Source: Silurus meridionalis (taxonomy: Eukaryota; Chordata; Actinopteri; Siluriformes; Siluridae). From it: 64,000 nucleotides of DNA. Position 1 is the stretch's first letter, and every line of letters begins with the position of its first letter. Under the pieces are notes generated by a model. It ran no database searches and had not been told where the DNA came from. It saw only the letters and a list, made by a program, of their open reading frames with translations. Position numbers and translations under genes: made by a program. The stretch is from positions 16,658,311 to 16,722,310 of the forward strand of contig NC_060904.1 of the NCBI RefSeq assembly GCF_014805685.1, given 5' to 3'. Below are positions 54,644-64,000 of the stretch, piece by piece.

Positions 54644-56609
54644 AACAGTCCTTCCTGTCCCATGAAAGTAAGTCAATTTCGGTAAGGTGTTCCATGTCCT
54701 TCATTGTTCAATAACAGTACTTTCTTTACCATCAAAAAAACATTGACTCAGTTATGCTATCGAAGTGAATAACACTGAGAACCGACAGGTTCCCTACACA
54801 ATAGTTGAAGCTGGTCCAAACCACAATTTTATAAAGGATCAGCCCTCTCGATCCAGCCCTCTCGATCGCCTCCAGGCTTGAAAACAGCTTTCACACTTCA
54901 CCAAACGGCCAAAATTTTCGATGTGTACCCAGTGTGGGAAAAAAATGGACCTGTATAGAGTATACTGGGGAAGTTTTGAAGGCATGACTAAATAATAAAG
55001 ATTTTGTTGTTTTATGTAATATATATATATATATGTGTGTATGTATATATAGCAGCAATTCTGAACCAGCATTGTCTTTGTTTGAAACCACGGTCATTTA
55101 TGACATTTTCCCTTTTACACTGAGCCACTGCTGCTTAATGTGTGACAGTGTAGGCGTGTGTCGATTTTATAAATTGCTCGAGAATAGTGCAGGATGTTTC
55201 GGGTCCTAAGGCTACATGAGTCATCACATGAACTGTCACATGAAACATTTTTGTCAACGACCTCATGCATCAGCTTGCAATTCCACTCGGCCCATTCCAT
55301 CCGGGTGACCGTTTCCGTGCTTGATTGCCAAACAGAATAGCATGTGGAATTATTTTCCTGCTTGACACAAGTGCTTATTGCCGATGTCACTCTGCACTAC
55401 TCTAATAGTAAATTTCATCAGGTAAAGAATTCCGCAGCACACTCGCTGACAAATCAAATGTCACTGCTCGTACAAGTTTAATGACTTTTTTCTTTTTTTT
55501 GTACTGGAGCGTTGGAGCCCCCAAAAAAAAAAAAAAAATTCTTCCCAAAGTAGTATTACATAGTTAAGTCATTTAGGGCAGGTTGAGTTTGACCCTCGAA
55601 CGTTTGTCGCACACGAAAGCGACCGGAAATTCAGTGCCTCGGTGGAAATGCTTTGGTGGTAGCAGAATGCAATAGAGGTGCAATCTCAGCTTTGTGTGCT
55701 CGCTCGGCTCAAACGAGACTCCTGCCTTGACTGAAGATCAAGGGAATAAATTACCCCACTGTGGGGAAAATAACAAGGTTCACAATGTATTTATGCAGTT
55801 CTGCCTGACTTGCAAAATAGTTGGATTGTTTCTTTGAGTTGCGACTTCAGCAATGACGTGAAGCGAAACCAGCACCGGGGTGATCCCACCCATCTGAGCA
55901 CAACTGACAGCTCTGTTTAATATTCCTGACTTTACTGACTAGGATTAATCTGTAGGGTTTTTTTCTCTTTCTCCTGCCAGTGTATATAGTATGGGACAAG
56001 AGCAAAGGTGCTGGCCAAAATGTATTTCTAAAAACGTACATTAGTTTTCAGTGCTTTGACCCCATGTCCAGAAATACAGATTTTTTTGGTCACAAAAACA
56101 AAGGTTTTCAAAATAGCTTCAGGCTACGTCTACATTAATCCCAACAGATTGTGTGGGGTTGTTTTGGAAAAAAAAATTGCTTGTCCACAATGATGTCTGA
56201 AAGGGCTTATATCCCTATATTGTAATTTTTTTAAACTGTAAATAACTTTGCATCAGTTTTATCAGGTGTTTTGTCTAGGAAAAGCAAAAAGTGTTTAAAA
56301 TAGCCAGATGAAGAGTTGGAGTTGTTTCTGCAGGTATCCTGAGAATGAGTTACATGACTAAATCACAAAAAATACACTCCATTTTTGCCAGATAAAAAAT
56401 GTAGTTATTTTAGAAAAAGATTTCTAGCATTTTAAGCAATTTTTAATAGATTAATATTAACATGGGCCTAAATGGAGCTTTCATGTGGAAAAATTCTTTA
56501 TATATAGCCACCATAACTATGCAGTTGTTGTGGTTTTGGATTGTATTATGAAATTGTTCAGAATTGCACAGATTTTATCGTGGCTATTGATCAGGTTCTG
56601 ACTTTGTGG
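54644..56609. other. Unique DNA with small TA/TG repeat
   Basis: A direct repeat CAGCCCTCTCGATC occurs twice at 54841-54867. A TA/TG repeat covers about 55018-55050 and an A run lies at 55524. The block 55570-55760 is GC-richer. Frames at 55390-55115 and 56041-55847 have no recognised homology. Confidence 0.38.
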
Positions 56610-56745
56610 AAATTTAAATCCCAGCACCACCAAACTTCCACTGTTGGGCCCTTAAGCAAGGCCCTTACCCTGTTGTATAAATGAGAGAATTCACTTTAAG
56701 TCACTCTGAATGTCATCTGTTAATCAAATGCCTTAAATGTAAACT
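56610..56745 (+). mobile_element. SINE-A copy, 5'-truncated
   Basis: It starts within the family at AAATTTAAATCCCAGCACCA, has TGTTGGGCCCTTAAGCAAGG, and ends with AATGTCATCTGTTAATCAAA and TGCCTTAAATG. Confidence 0.85.
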
Positions 56746-56796
56746 TCCCTACAAATTCAGAGGGGCAGAATCTAATATAAATCCGTGGTGCCCCTA

Positions 56797-57105
56797 AAGC
56801 CTGGTGCACACTGAGTGATTTTGGCCATGATTGGGTCGTCTGAGACAAATAAAAAAATCCTAAAAGATTCCTATAGGCTTAAATCTGTAGTCTGTCTGCA
56901 GCCCAGTAAATGCTGTTGCGATCATTTTTTTTACCTCAGACGAAATTCTGGCAGTGTCTGAATATTTCCAACTCTTTCCTGCAGTGCAACTTATTCAACG
57001 ATGACCATCAAACCGAGAACCAACTGGAGCACCGAACCCGATGATGCGATTAGAGCGACAACTTCAAACCACCTCAGGGAAAATATCGAAGCGAGTCAGG
57101 TGTGC
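56797..57105. mobile_element. Possible MITE with inverted ends
   Basis: The left end CCTGGTGCACACTGAGTGAT and the complement of the right end (GCACACCTGACTCGCTTCGA) are similar, suggesting a nonautonomous DNA transposon of about 310 bp. The match is imperfect and no target-site duplication is evident. Confidence 0.4.
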
Positions 57106-58979
57106 ATGACTGCAAGAAGAGAAACTTATTGAGGGATGGAGGGAAAATCAGTGATTTGGTTTAGGTTTCTATTATCAAGGCATGTCATAAACAAAATGAA
57201 TGCTACAGATTGAGATATGAACACGTCATGGATTGACCTAAAACTTCAGACGAGTCTTTTTCTTCTGTGCGTTGTACAGTCTGAATTTGACAACTGAGAC
57301 CCTAGAGTGTGACATGAGGATCATGTTTGTACAGTCTGACAAGCAACAATCGGAAAGGACTATTAAAAATCGCCTGATGTGCCTGATATTAAGCCTTAAT
57401 GCAAGACATTTTGTATTCAAATATAACCTAAAACACCAGTTCCATCTCATTATTGACAAGAATTCAATTTAGAATGAAGGGGTAAGAACTACAAAATATA
57501 TACACATACCTGTGGGTGTGGCCCAGAACCACAAGAATTCTGTTGATATCACTTCCATTTGTCTTCACATATTCTGTATTAATGTAATGTCATTTTCCAT
57601 CACTGTTTTTATGTCTCTGTTGGAAGACATATTGCATGAGGGTTTCTTCTGGCGTAAAGTCCAAACATGCCAGCATGTTAAATTCCAACTGACAGGGTAC
57701 AATTCTCATCACCATATTTAACTGATGCTCCCTTTTTTTGTTATTTCTTTTCCCCTTCTTCTCCATGTACTCACCTTTGCTTTTTTCAACTTTGCTTAGA
57801 CATCCTTTCCCATAGATTTGCCAGAAACATCTGTCACACTACAGCCGCATTTCACTTGTTCTGTTTCACCTTTTTGAAATAAAGGTGAGTGGGAGTTCTT
57901 CTCAAACATCTGGCCATCTTCTTCTACACAATTCTCATAATCTTCTACTACTCATCCAGGCTCATCCACTTCAGTGTAGAAAATGTTCCCTTCATTCCAC
58001 CTGCTCTTATTCCTCATACCTTACATTTTTTCTTTTTGTCATGGTGCTCCAGAAAATCCAAGCGGTGCCAATTAAGCAGCGTGGCTCATAGATGCCTATC
58101 TAACCAAAACAAAAAAAGCAAAAAAAAAACCCAGAAGGCTATTTTTCATACCACCTCTTCTTCTAACACAAAGTTCAATTGGTGTGCCTTGAAACAAGAT
58201 GACATTTATTTAGAACTGCTCGTCATCCCTGAGTAAATGCTCATTAAAATCTACAAATATTCCCTTTTTTGGTGTTTCTTTTTTTTTTTTTAATTTATCC
58301 ACTGCTTCAGTCTATTTTCAACCACTAATAAATATACTAGTGTCTACTGCAAACCCGTTTTCAGTTACTCAATTTTCACATACGCTACAGTGTATCATGA
58401 TGATCCGACTTTAGTGAAACTGCTGCCGGATTTAAAGAGATACATTTAAACGTGGGAGAAAAAAAAGATTAATGGTTGAAACTTTTCGCCGAGTTGTGTA
58501 GGATGACTACTATTTTTTTTTTGACACCCACACATCCTTATACACACTGAGCTGTGCACTTTGACTAATGAATGGTGCTGGAGATGTGTAGTTCTGGTGC
58601 ATTTATTTAAACATTTCTCATCATTATACCTCTGCTAGAGTCTACAGGATGAATGAAGCAGTTTGGGCCGAACGTAAAAATAGAGCTAGAGAAAGTAGCA
58701 CATGGGGGAATGGAGTAGAAACCTCATTACATACGAAAAAACCCATAATGTGTTAGTGCAGCAGAGAACACGTTGTGAACACGAGTCAGCTACTACTCAG
58801 CAGAAAAAACAAGGTCGATATTATGAAGCGCTCAGTGTTCGTTGTTATATATGGCATTCGAGCGTGGGTATTTTTGTGTTGCCAGAGATTCGAGGTTAGT
58901 GATCAGCACCCGATCGGGATCCGTATGAGGGCGAAGTTTTATGGTTTAGAGAAATCATTCTTTAGTCACGAAGGTTAGA
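57106..58979. other. No recognisable feature
   Basis: 1.9 kb of unique DNA. Pyrimidine-rich part at 57725-57800. Plus frames 57885-58236 and 58702-58978 overlap each other in different phases and look like chance. Confidence 0.38.
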
Positions 58980-59600
58980 AAAGGATGCTCTGGGATTGCT
59001 CACCAAGCCCCCGGCGGATTTCAAAGAGTCCCTGATTTCCGGCTTTCCTCACACATTTACCGCTATAGAAGGGCAAGAAGGCGTTCTTTGTAATGCCCCA
59101 ATCTGTTTTGCAAAGCTACCGTAGCAGACTGTGCTCCAGTTGGCTAGGATGCTCCCCACTGTGCACCTGTAGAAGCTGGAAACAAGCCAAGGGTCCAGAT
59201 TGATTTTCCATTGCCTCCTTTTAAAGTAGAATCTGTTGAGCCTTTTGGACAGGGAAGATGGTGCCGGTTCCACAGAATTTGTGCAGACAAAATTTGCACC
59301 CTAGCACTGCAGAGAACTGTTTCTTTGGCATCAACTACAATCTCTGTAGTTTTGTTGACATGGAAGGAGGAATTAGTGTCTGTGTACCATGCTGCAAGGT
59401 GTTTCACAGCAGCAGGGTAGAGGCTTTCTTGTCAACACTGGTAACAAGCCCTCTGACTGTTGTTTTCGCTTGCGAACTCGATAGAGTTTGACTCATGCTT
59501 TTGAGCACAGTCGTGGGTGTACCGTGTGCAGAGTGTTGACTGGAGGACGAGTCCCTGAGGAGTGTGTTTTAATGTGTGGATGATGCATAGTCTCTTAGTT
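58980..59600 (-). mobile_element. Non-LTR retrotransposon relic, reverse transcriptase 3' half
   Basis: On the minus strand, 59565-59525 encodes TPQGLVLQSTLCT, a worn form of the conserved reverse-transcriptase TPQGxVLSPLLxT block. Further on, the complement gives eroded segments equivalent to HSGEHPSQLEHSLLR and FYSGKCVRKAG, the C-terminal region of L2/Jockey-like LINE polyproteins of fish. Stops and frameshifts are frequent. The YADD-type catalytic motif region is not preserved. It is a dead copy. Confidence 0.78.
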
Positions 59601-59934
59601 TACCATCATTTATATATCTTTTTGAGAAAATAGTAATTCAAGTGAGTAGCTTGCTTAGGCATTGGGGTGGTAGCTTTTGTCTTGAGGCAGGTGGAAATCT
59701 TGTTCTGCTTACAGGGAGCTTAAGCAGAGCTTGATAAATTTAAAACACTTTGGCATTTTGGTGTCCTCCAGAAATGCACATACAAGTTGAACTTTGTGAG
59801 CTAAACCATTTCAGAAACAAAAATTGTTCTTAAGAAATCCTTTTTTACCATTTTCGCCATGTCAATGGTGCAGGCGCTTCAAATACGAAAACTGCATTCA
59901 TCACAATTCAAGCCCTGAGCGCGACCCTACTGGC
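59601..59934. other. No recognisable feature
   Basis: Spacer between the two LINE segments. It may be an eroded part of the same copy or a later insertion. Confidence 0.35.
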
Positions 59935-60262
59935 TATGCATGTTCATGTGTCGAGGCATCTCTGGGAGTCTAGGTGTAACCTCCTTGCCTTCGCAAGTGT
60001 TCTAAAGAGTTTTGAAGTCCAGCTGCAGGGTGGTAATAACAGCTGTTGCACTATTGACTTTCTCTTGTAGTCAAGTAATTGCCTGTATTCTCTGCTACAT
60101 GCACTGTGGATCTGAGTGGTTGAAAAATGGTTTTGCACTTTGTAGTTGTTTTTAGCAGCTTGACGCCTACGTTCAGACTGCGCCTGATTGCCCTTCGAGC
60201 TTCCCTTTCACAAGACCTGAAAGCTGCCTCATGGCCTCTCAGCCTGCCAGTAGAATATGCCA
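59935..60262 (-). mobile_element. Probable upstream part of the same LINE relic
   Basis: The minus strand at 60230-60090 encodes HEAAFRSCEREARRAIRRSL and then KLLKTTTKCKTIFQ. The basic helical linker before the reverse transcriptase in such LINEs has similar features (AFKSG...ELR...YRRK). The position, 5' of the TPQG segment on the minus strand, fits. Divergence makes the call uncertain. Confidence 0.5.
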
Positions 60263-61163
60263 TTTAGCCACGTTTTTTAGGTTAGTGATGATTCACGTTT
60301 CCTGATGCTAGCAGTAGCAGTTTTGATTCAGTTACCCTCTGGCTACTTGTTTCACTGTTGATTCGACATGTTTCAACCTCTCTTGAAATGTGGGAAGCAT
60401 AAACAAAGAATTAAAAAATGATTTTTTTTTCCCTAATAGCCCCAACAAATGACCCAATAAGACATTAGTATTTGTTGAAGCAAACAATGACAACAATGCT
60501 AAATAGGGTACCTAGCATGTTTTGAGCTCGATTAGCATTTCTTTCATAGCTCTAGAATGCTAAGTGAATTTTCATGCTCACTCTCATGAATCCCCTTCAT
60601 AGTTCTGCCACCTATAGTTAGCCCCTGTTCCGAGTTTAGCGCTTGATTCATTAGTCTATGTATGACCACATAATCCTTTATTTATTTGCAAAGTCACACC
60701 GTGCATTTGTATGGATTAAAATTCCATGCTTTTTCCATTTCCTGTTCATTATTGTTTTTTTTTTTTTTTATTTACTCGTGTGTTCCCTGTGATTATTCCT
60801 GGATTATCCCAGTTTGATGCTCTCTGCATGTTCAGTGACCTTTGCTGCACATGTTAACGATGATCCTTGGATTTCTTGAAGTGTACACTAAGGCCATGCC
60901 TTTCATTACAGCAGGTTGAAAAAATCAATAGTGACTGAGCAGGTATGTGGTGCTTCATAAAAAGATGATGAATCATTTACGCTAAATAATAATAAAAAAT
61001 AAAAAAAAAATTAAAAACAGGTGTCTAAATGCTCTTTATTCTGCACCTTGAAGTCTGAATCTAAATTTGAGAATAACCTTGAGAACAGGTGGAGGCAGTC
61101 ATGTTAGCTGTCTTAACTCAAACTAGAAGTAGAAAAGAATTATATATACAGAGCCTGTAATAT
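60263..61163. other. No recognisable feature
   Basis: AT-rich unique sequence with T runs near 60422 and 60755. Confidence 0.4.
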
Positions 61164-61332
61164 TTGGTAGTTTAGTGGTCAAGGCTTTGGACTTTGGATC
61201 TGAAGGTTGTGAGTTTAAATCCCAGCTGTACCAAGCTACCACTCCTAGGCCACTAAACTAAGTGATGCCTAGTTGTAACTATGGAATAATTGTAAGTCGC
61301 TCTGGAAAAGGGCGTCTGCAAAATGCCATAAA
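61164..61332 (+). mobile_element. SINE-A copy, nearly full length
   Basis: Head TTGGTAGTTTAGTGGTCAAG, B-box-like GGTTGTGAGTTTAAATCCCA, body CCAAGCTACCACTCCTAGGC and tail GTCGCTCTGGAAAAGGGCGT followed by CTGCAAAATGCCATAAA. Together with 16671 this is the cleanest copy. Confidence 0.9.
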
Positions 61333-61440
61333 ATTAAATTTTATCGTATTAAAATTTCTAGTTTGTTGCAATAAACAAAAGTAATGCAGAAGTCTCTCAA
61401 AACGATGAAAGACAAGGGGTTTTCAAACTTTTTGACAGGC

Positions 61441-61442
<2 letters not shown>

Positions 61443-61503
<61 letters not shown>
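61443..61503. repeat. (GT)n microsatellite
   Basis: A pure TG run of about 30 units, the longest uninterrupted GT tract in the window. Confidence 0.97.
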
Positions 61504-61506
<3 letters not shown>

Positions 61507-62964
61507 GTATATAAAACACCGTACTCAGCTTCTGCTGTCATTGGAAGGATATCTGTTGCCCTTTTACCTGCAACTGCAATTACTCAAATTCTCACTTCCT
61601 CTCCCTGGCATTACCTCTCCTATTTCACATTCTCTTTCTCTTAACCTTGATTTGATTTGAGACCTCTCACTCTTTCCAACCCTTTAATTTTCCTCCTTGC
61701 TTGCTGTCTTTCTCTTCCTTTCTCTGCCTTGAAGCTAAACACCAGTAATAGCATAAAACTTTCCGCAAAACTTTTTTGCCCGCTCATCATTTTTGTCTCT
61801 TTACATTTTTTAACATTGTTGTGACCTGCTAGCTGTTCTGGATTATCGGTTTGCTCTGCCAAGTTAGAACATATCCAAAAGTTTCCTGGTTTATATTTGT
61901 AGATTTTTTTTTTACACTAGGGGTTGCATAGACTATCCAGCAAGCATATGCGGTAAGAAACATGGCAGATGGTAAAGAAAACAGGCTAAATGCACTGGAG
62001 AATGTGCATACCAAATCAAGCCAACTTGAGTGCGCATTGTGTAAAATGTTGAGAAGGATTTTTAGCAGAATGCTTTTACTTATGTTATCTTTTACGGCTA
62101 AATAAAAACGTTGAATTGTGGTGTAGCGAACTTTTGAACAATGTCTTCTTGCACACTGAATAATGCAGGTCTGTGCTTCCTGTGACTGTGCGTGCCGCCT
62201 TGTGCTGCCGTTTGTTGGCGTGTTACAAGACTAGTTTTGAAAACAAAAATCCACTGGGACACCTGAAGCTAACCAATAGGTTTTGCGTACACTTGGAGAA
62301 ACTTGCCCTTCATCCACTTCTGCATACACAATCTCAAAATGTGCACAATAACCAGCGTTCCTCTGATTGACTGGTGCAAAAGTAATACCAATCCTTGTTT
62401 TACACTCTCTATTTAAGATCGCCCATGTTGGCACGAGCTCAGGAGATCTAAATATTAAACCATATTTCTCTTGCTACTGGATCCACAACTTTCTTTCAAG
62501 TTCATTAGGCAGGACTGGTGTGTTCGCGTCCTTACAGACAGTCGGTCTCTTTTGGTTAATCTCGCAGTTTTCTCCTGAGAGGAGACCTGAGTGATGCAGT
62601 GCATCCTCGCAGCTGCTCCTGCATACACTTAATCACAGCCCCTTTAAAATGCATCAATAATGCAGCCTGTTGTATTAAAGCACCAAATAGGAGAGTCTTT
62701 GAGAAACCTGTGTCAGTGGTGCACATACAACCTTAACAGACTTTTCTTTAACTTGGCTTTCATCCCTTTTTTCCCCCCTGTCTAAATTTAAGCAAAATTG
62801 CACCGTGTTCAGTGAAATTAGGACTGTGTTCGAGCGGGACAAGTTGCAAGGTAAATGACAAAATAATTGAACGGATGATTCTGTGACCACCACATTAGTT
62901 CCATGGAGGGTGATGATTAAAAGTGCTTCATTATATATTCTAAAGAAAAACCTCAAGGCTTTTT
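61504..62964. other. Unique DNA with a small repeat match and a complex block
   Basis: At 62210-62241, GTTGGCGTGTTACAAGACTA matches a segment inside the Tigger-like element (54396-54416), so a fragment of that repeat is present. The block 62450-62660 is repeat-free and GC-richer, with TTAATCACAGCC and GCATCAATAATGCAG words. No gene is recognised. Confidence 0.4.
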
Positions 62965-63145
62965 ACTTGTCATGTACTTTACAGCTCAGGATGCAGGGGT
63001 CAGACTGCTGGGTCAGCCATTTTGCAGTGCCCCTAGAGCACAGAGGGTTAAGGGCCTTGCCCAAGGGCCCCAAGAGTGGCAGCTAGGCGATACCAAGGCT
63101 TGGACCCCTGACATTCTGATCAGTAACCACTGTCCTCTTGCATCA
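62965..63145 (-). mobile_element. SINE-B copy
   Basis: Reverse orientation. The left part has ACTTGTCATGTACTTTACAG (complement of the tail). The body has CTGCTGGGTCAGCCATTTTG and AGAGGGTTAAGGGCCTTGCC. The right end has TTGGACCCCTGACATTCTGA and CAGTAACCACTG (complement of the tRNA-like head). Confidence 0.86.
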
Positions 63146-64000
63146 AAAAAGAAAAAGTGGTAGCCCAAAGACTTCTTTTGATATTTTGCCCCGAGTGAAA
63201 CTTGCACACAGTCGGACAGTCACAACGGTCTGCTTGATTTTCAGCCAATCACATAGATCTTTCTGCCATTCGGTTTCTTGAACAGGGAGCAGCACCAGTT
63301 TCCTGAACCAAACTTACACGCTGGATCATACGAAATTTGATCTCTCTTTTTTTCAGCCGTTATTATTGATTTCGAGAACAGAAAGAAACGAGTGTTTGAG
63401 TAAAATATCAGAGCAGAAAAGCGCTTGCAAACTAGTTATGAAAGACCACTTTGCCATTGTGCCGTGAATTATTTCAGTGACTCCCAGGCAGGCTCATCAT
63501 CTCCAACAATTTACAACAGTTTGCTGCATTCACCGAAGCTTAAATGCCTTAGGTGAGATTTAGAGAGCTATGTAATGGCTGGCTGTTGTGGAGACGATAA
63601 CCACAGCACATTTCCAAAGTTTTTTTTTTCTTAGTAAATTGCTTCAAGATGGCACCAACATGTACAAAGCTTTGTCCTTTATAGCTTTGAGATTAACGCC
63701 TAAACTGATTGAGATCTGTAAACACAGAGGCTTCTTTGCTAACACACGTACACAATACAGAACACGTCTTACTGCCTTAGAGTTATTTAGCTTTTTTTTT
63801 TTTTTTTTTTGCTGTAACAGGCTGGAAAAGTCAACCCAGACTTCTTTAGATATACACTCTAGACTCCTTATACCTCCTTTATTGGGATGTTCTCAAGGAA
63901 ACGATGAGAGATGCTTCTATTAGGGTCAATCTTTCGGAAACATGGCATTCTTTACCATCTCTATGCAAAGGATTTTCAGATCTAGCTTGCTGTTGTACCA
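63146..64000. other. Unique DNA with a candidate conserved element
   Basis: The block 63230-63560 is repeat-free with mixed composition and may be conserved. Then AT-rich sequence follows with a poly(T) run at about 63791-63812. No gene is recognised up to the window edge. Confidence 0.33.

Overview
This 64 kb window looks like intergenic or long-intron DNA from a teleost fish. It is AT-rich and crowded with microsatellites: (GT)n, (CT)n, (TA)n, (GATA)n, (GATG)n, (ATCT)n and (AAAC)n. It also carries decayed transposons of types familiar from fish: Tc1/mariner-like elements, a hAT-like family, a TTAA-flanked piggyBac-type MITE, tRNA-derived SINEs and non-LTR retrotransposon 3' ends. The mix resembles catfish or another otophysan, but that is an inference from memory of repeat families. 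I found no intact protein-coding gene, no rRNA or functional tRNA gene, and no bacterial, plasmid or phage-like organisation. Most reading frames over 60 codons run through microsatellites, transposon relics or unremarkable DNA.

Family names used in the entries. T1: Tc1-like relics with ends close to CACTATATGGACAAAAGTA. T2: Tc1-like with ends starting CAGTACAGACCAAAAG. T3: Tc1-like with ends near CCGATCAGGCATAAC. H: hAT-like family, three copies. SINE-A: tRNA-derived head with a tail reading like CTCTGGATAAGGGCGTCTG. SINE-B: tRNA-derived head with a tail reading like AATTTCACTGTGCTGTAA. Rep-C: an interspersed repeat with the core GGCAAGGAAAAACTCCC.

Layout. 1-8 kb: microsatellites, a T1 copy, a complete internally deleted T2 element (3804-4345), the large GATG/GATA block and a SINE-A. 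8-14.5 kb: a four-unit tandem repeat of about 135 bp, T1 and T3 elements, an RTE-type LINE relic beside a SINE-B, and two Rep-C copies. 14.5-25 kb: a unique block, a rearranged T1, two H copies in opposite orientation, a structure-prone TA/CA/GT tract, a T1 copy, an old degenerate minisatellite and a T1 copy split by Rep-C. 25-42 kb: mostly unique DNA with several GC-richer, high-complexity blocks that could be conserved noncoding elements, one splice-flanked open frame (33808-34073) and a second old minisatellite. 42-64 kb: LINE tails, a 28-bp inverted repeat, the piggyBac-type MITE, a third H copy, SINEs, a Tigger/pogo-like MITE and an L2/Jockey-type reverse transcriptase relic on the minus strand.

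No genes work together here in a visible way. The recurring complex blocks with homeodomain-type TAATTA/ATTAAT words would fit a regulatory desert or giant intron next to a developmental gene. That can only be tested by cross-species alignment. I see no convincing new biological system. The most informative items are the nested and rearranged transposons, the H family, the TTAA MITE, the old tandem arrays and the single exon candidate.
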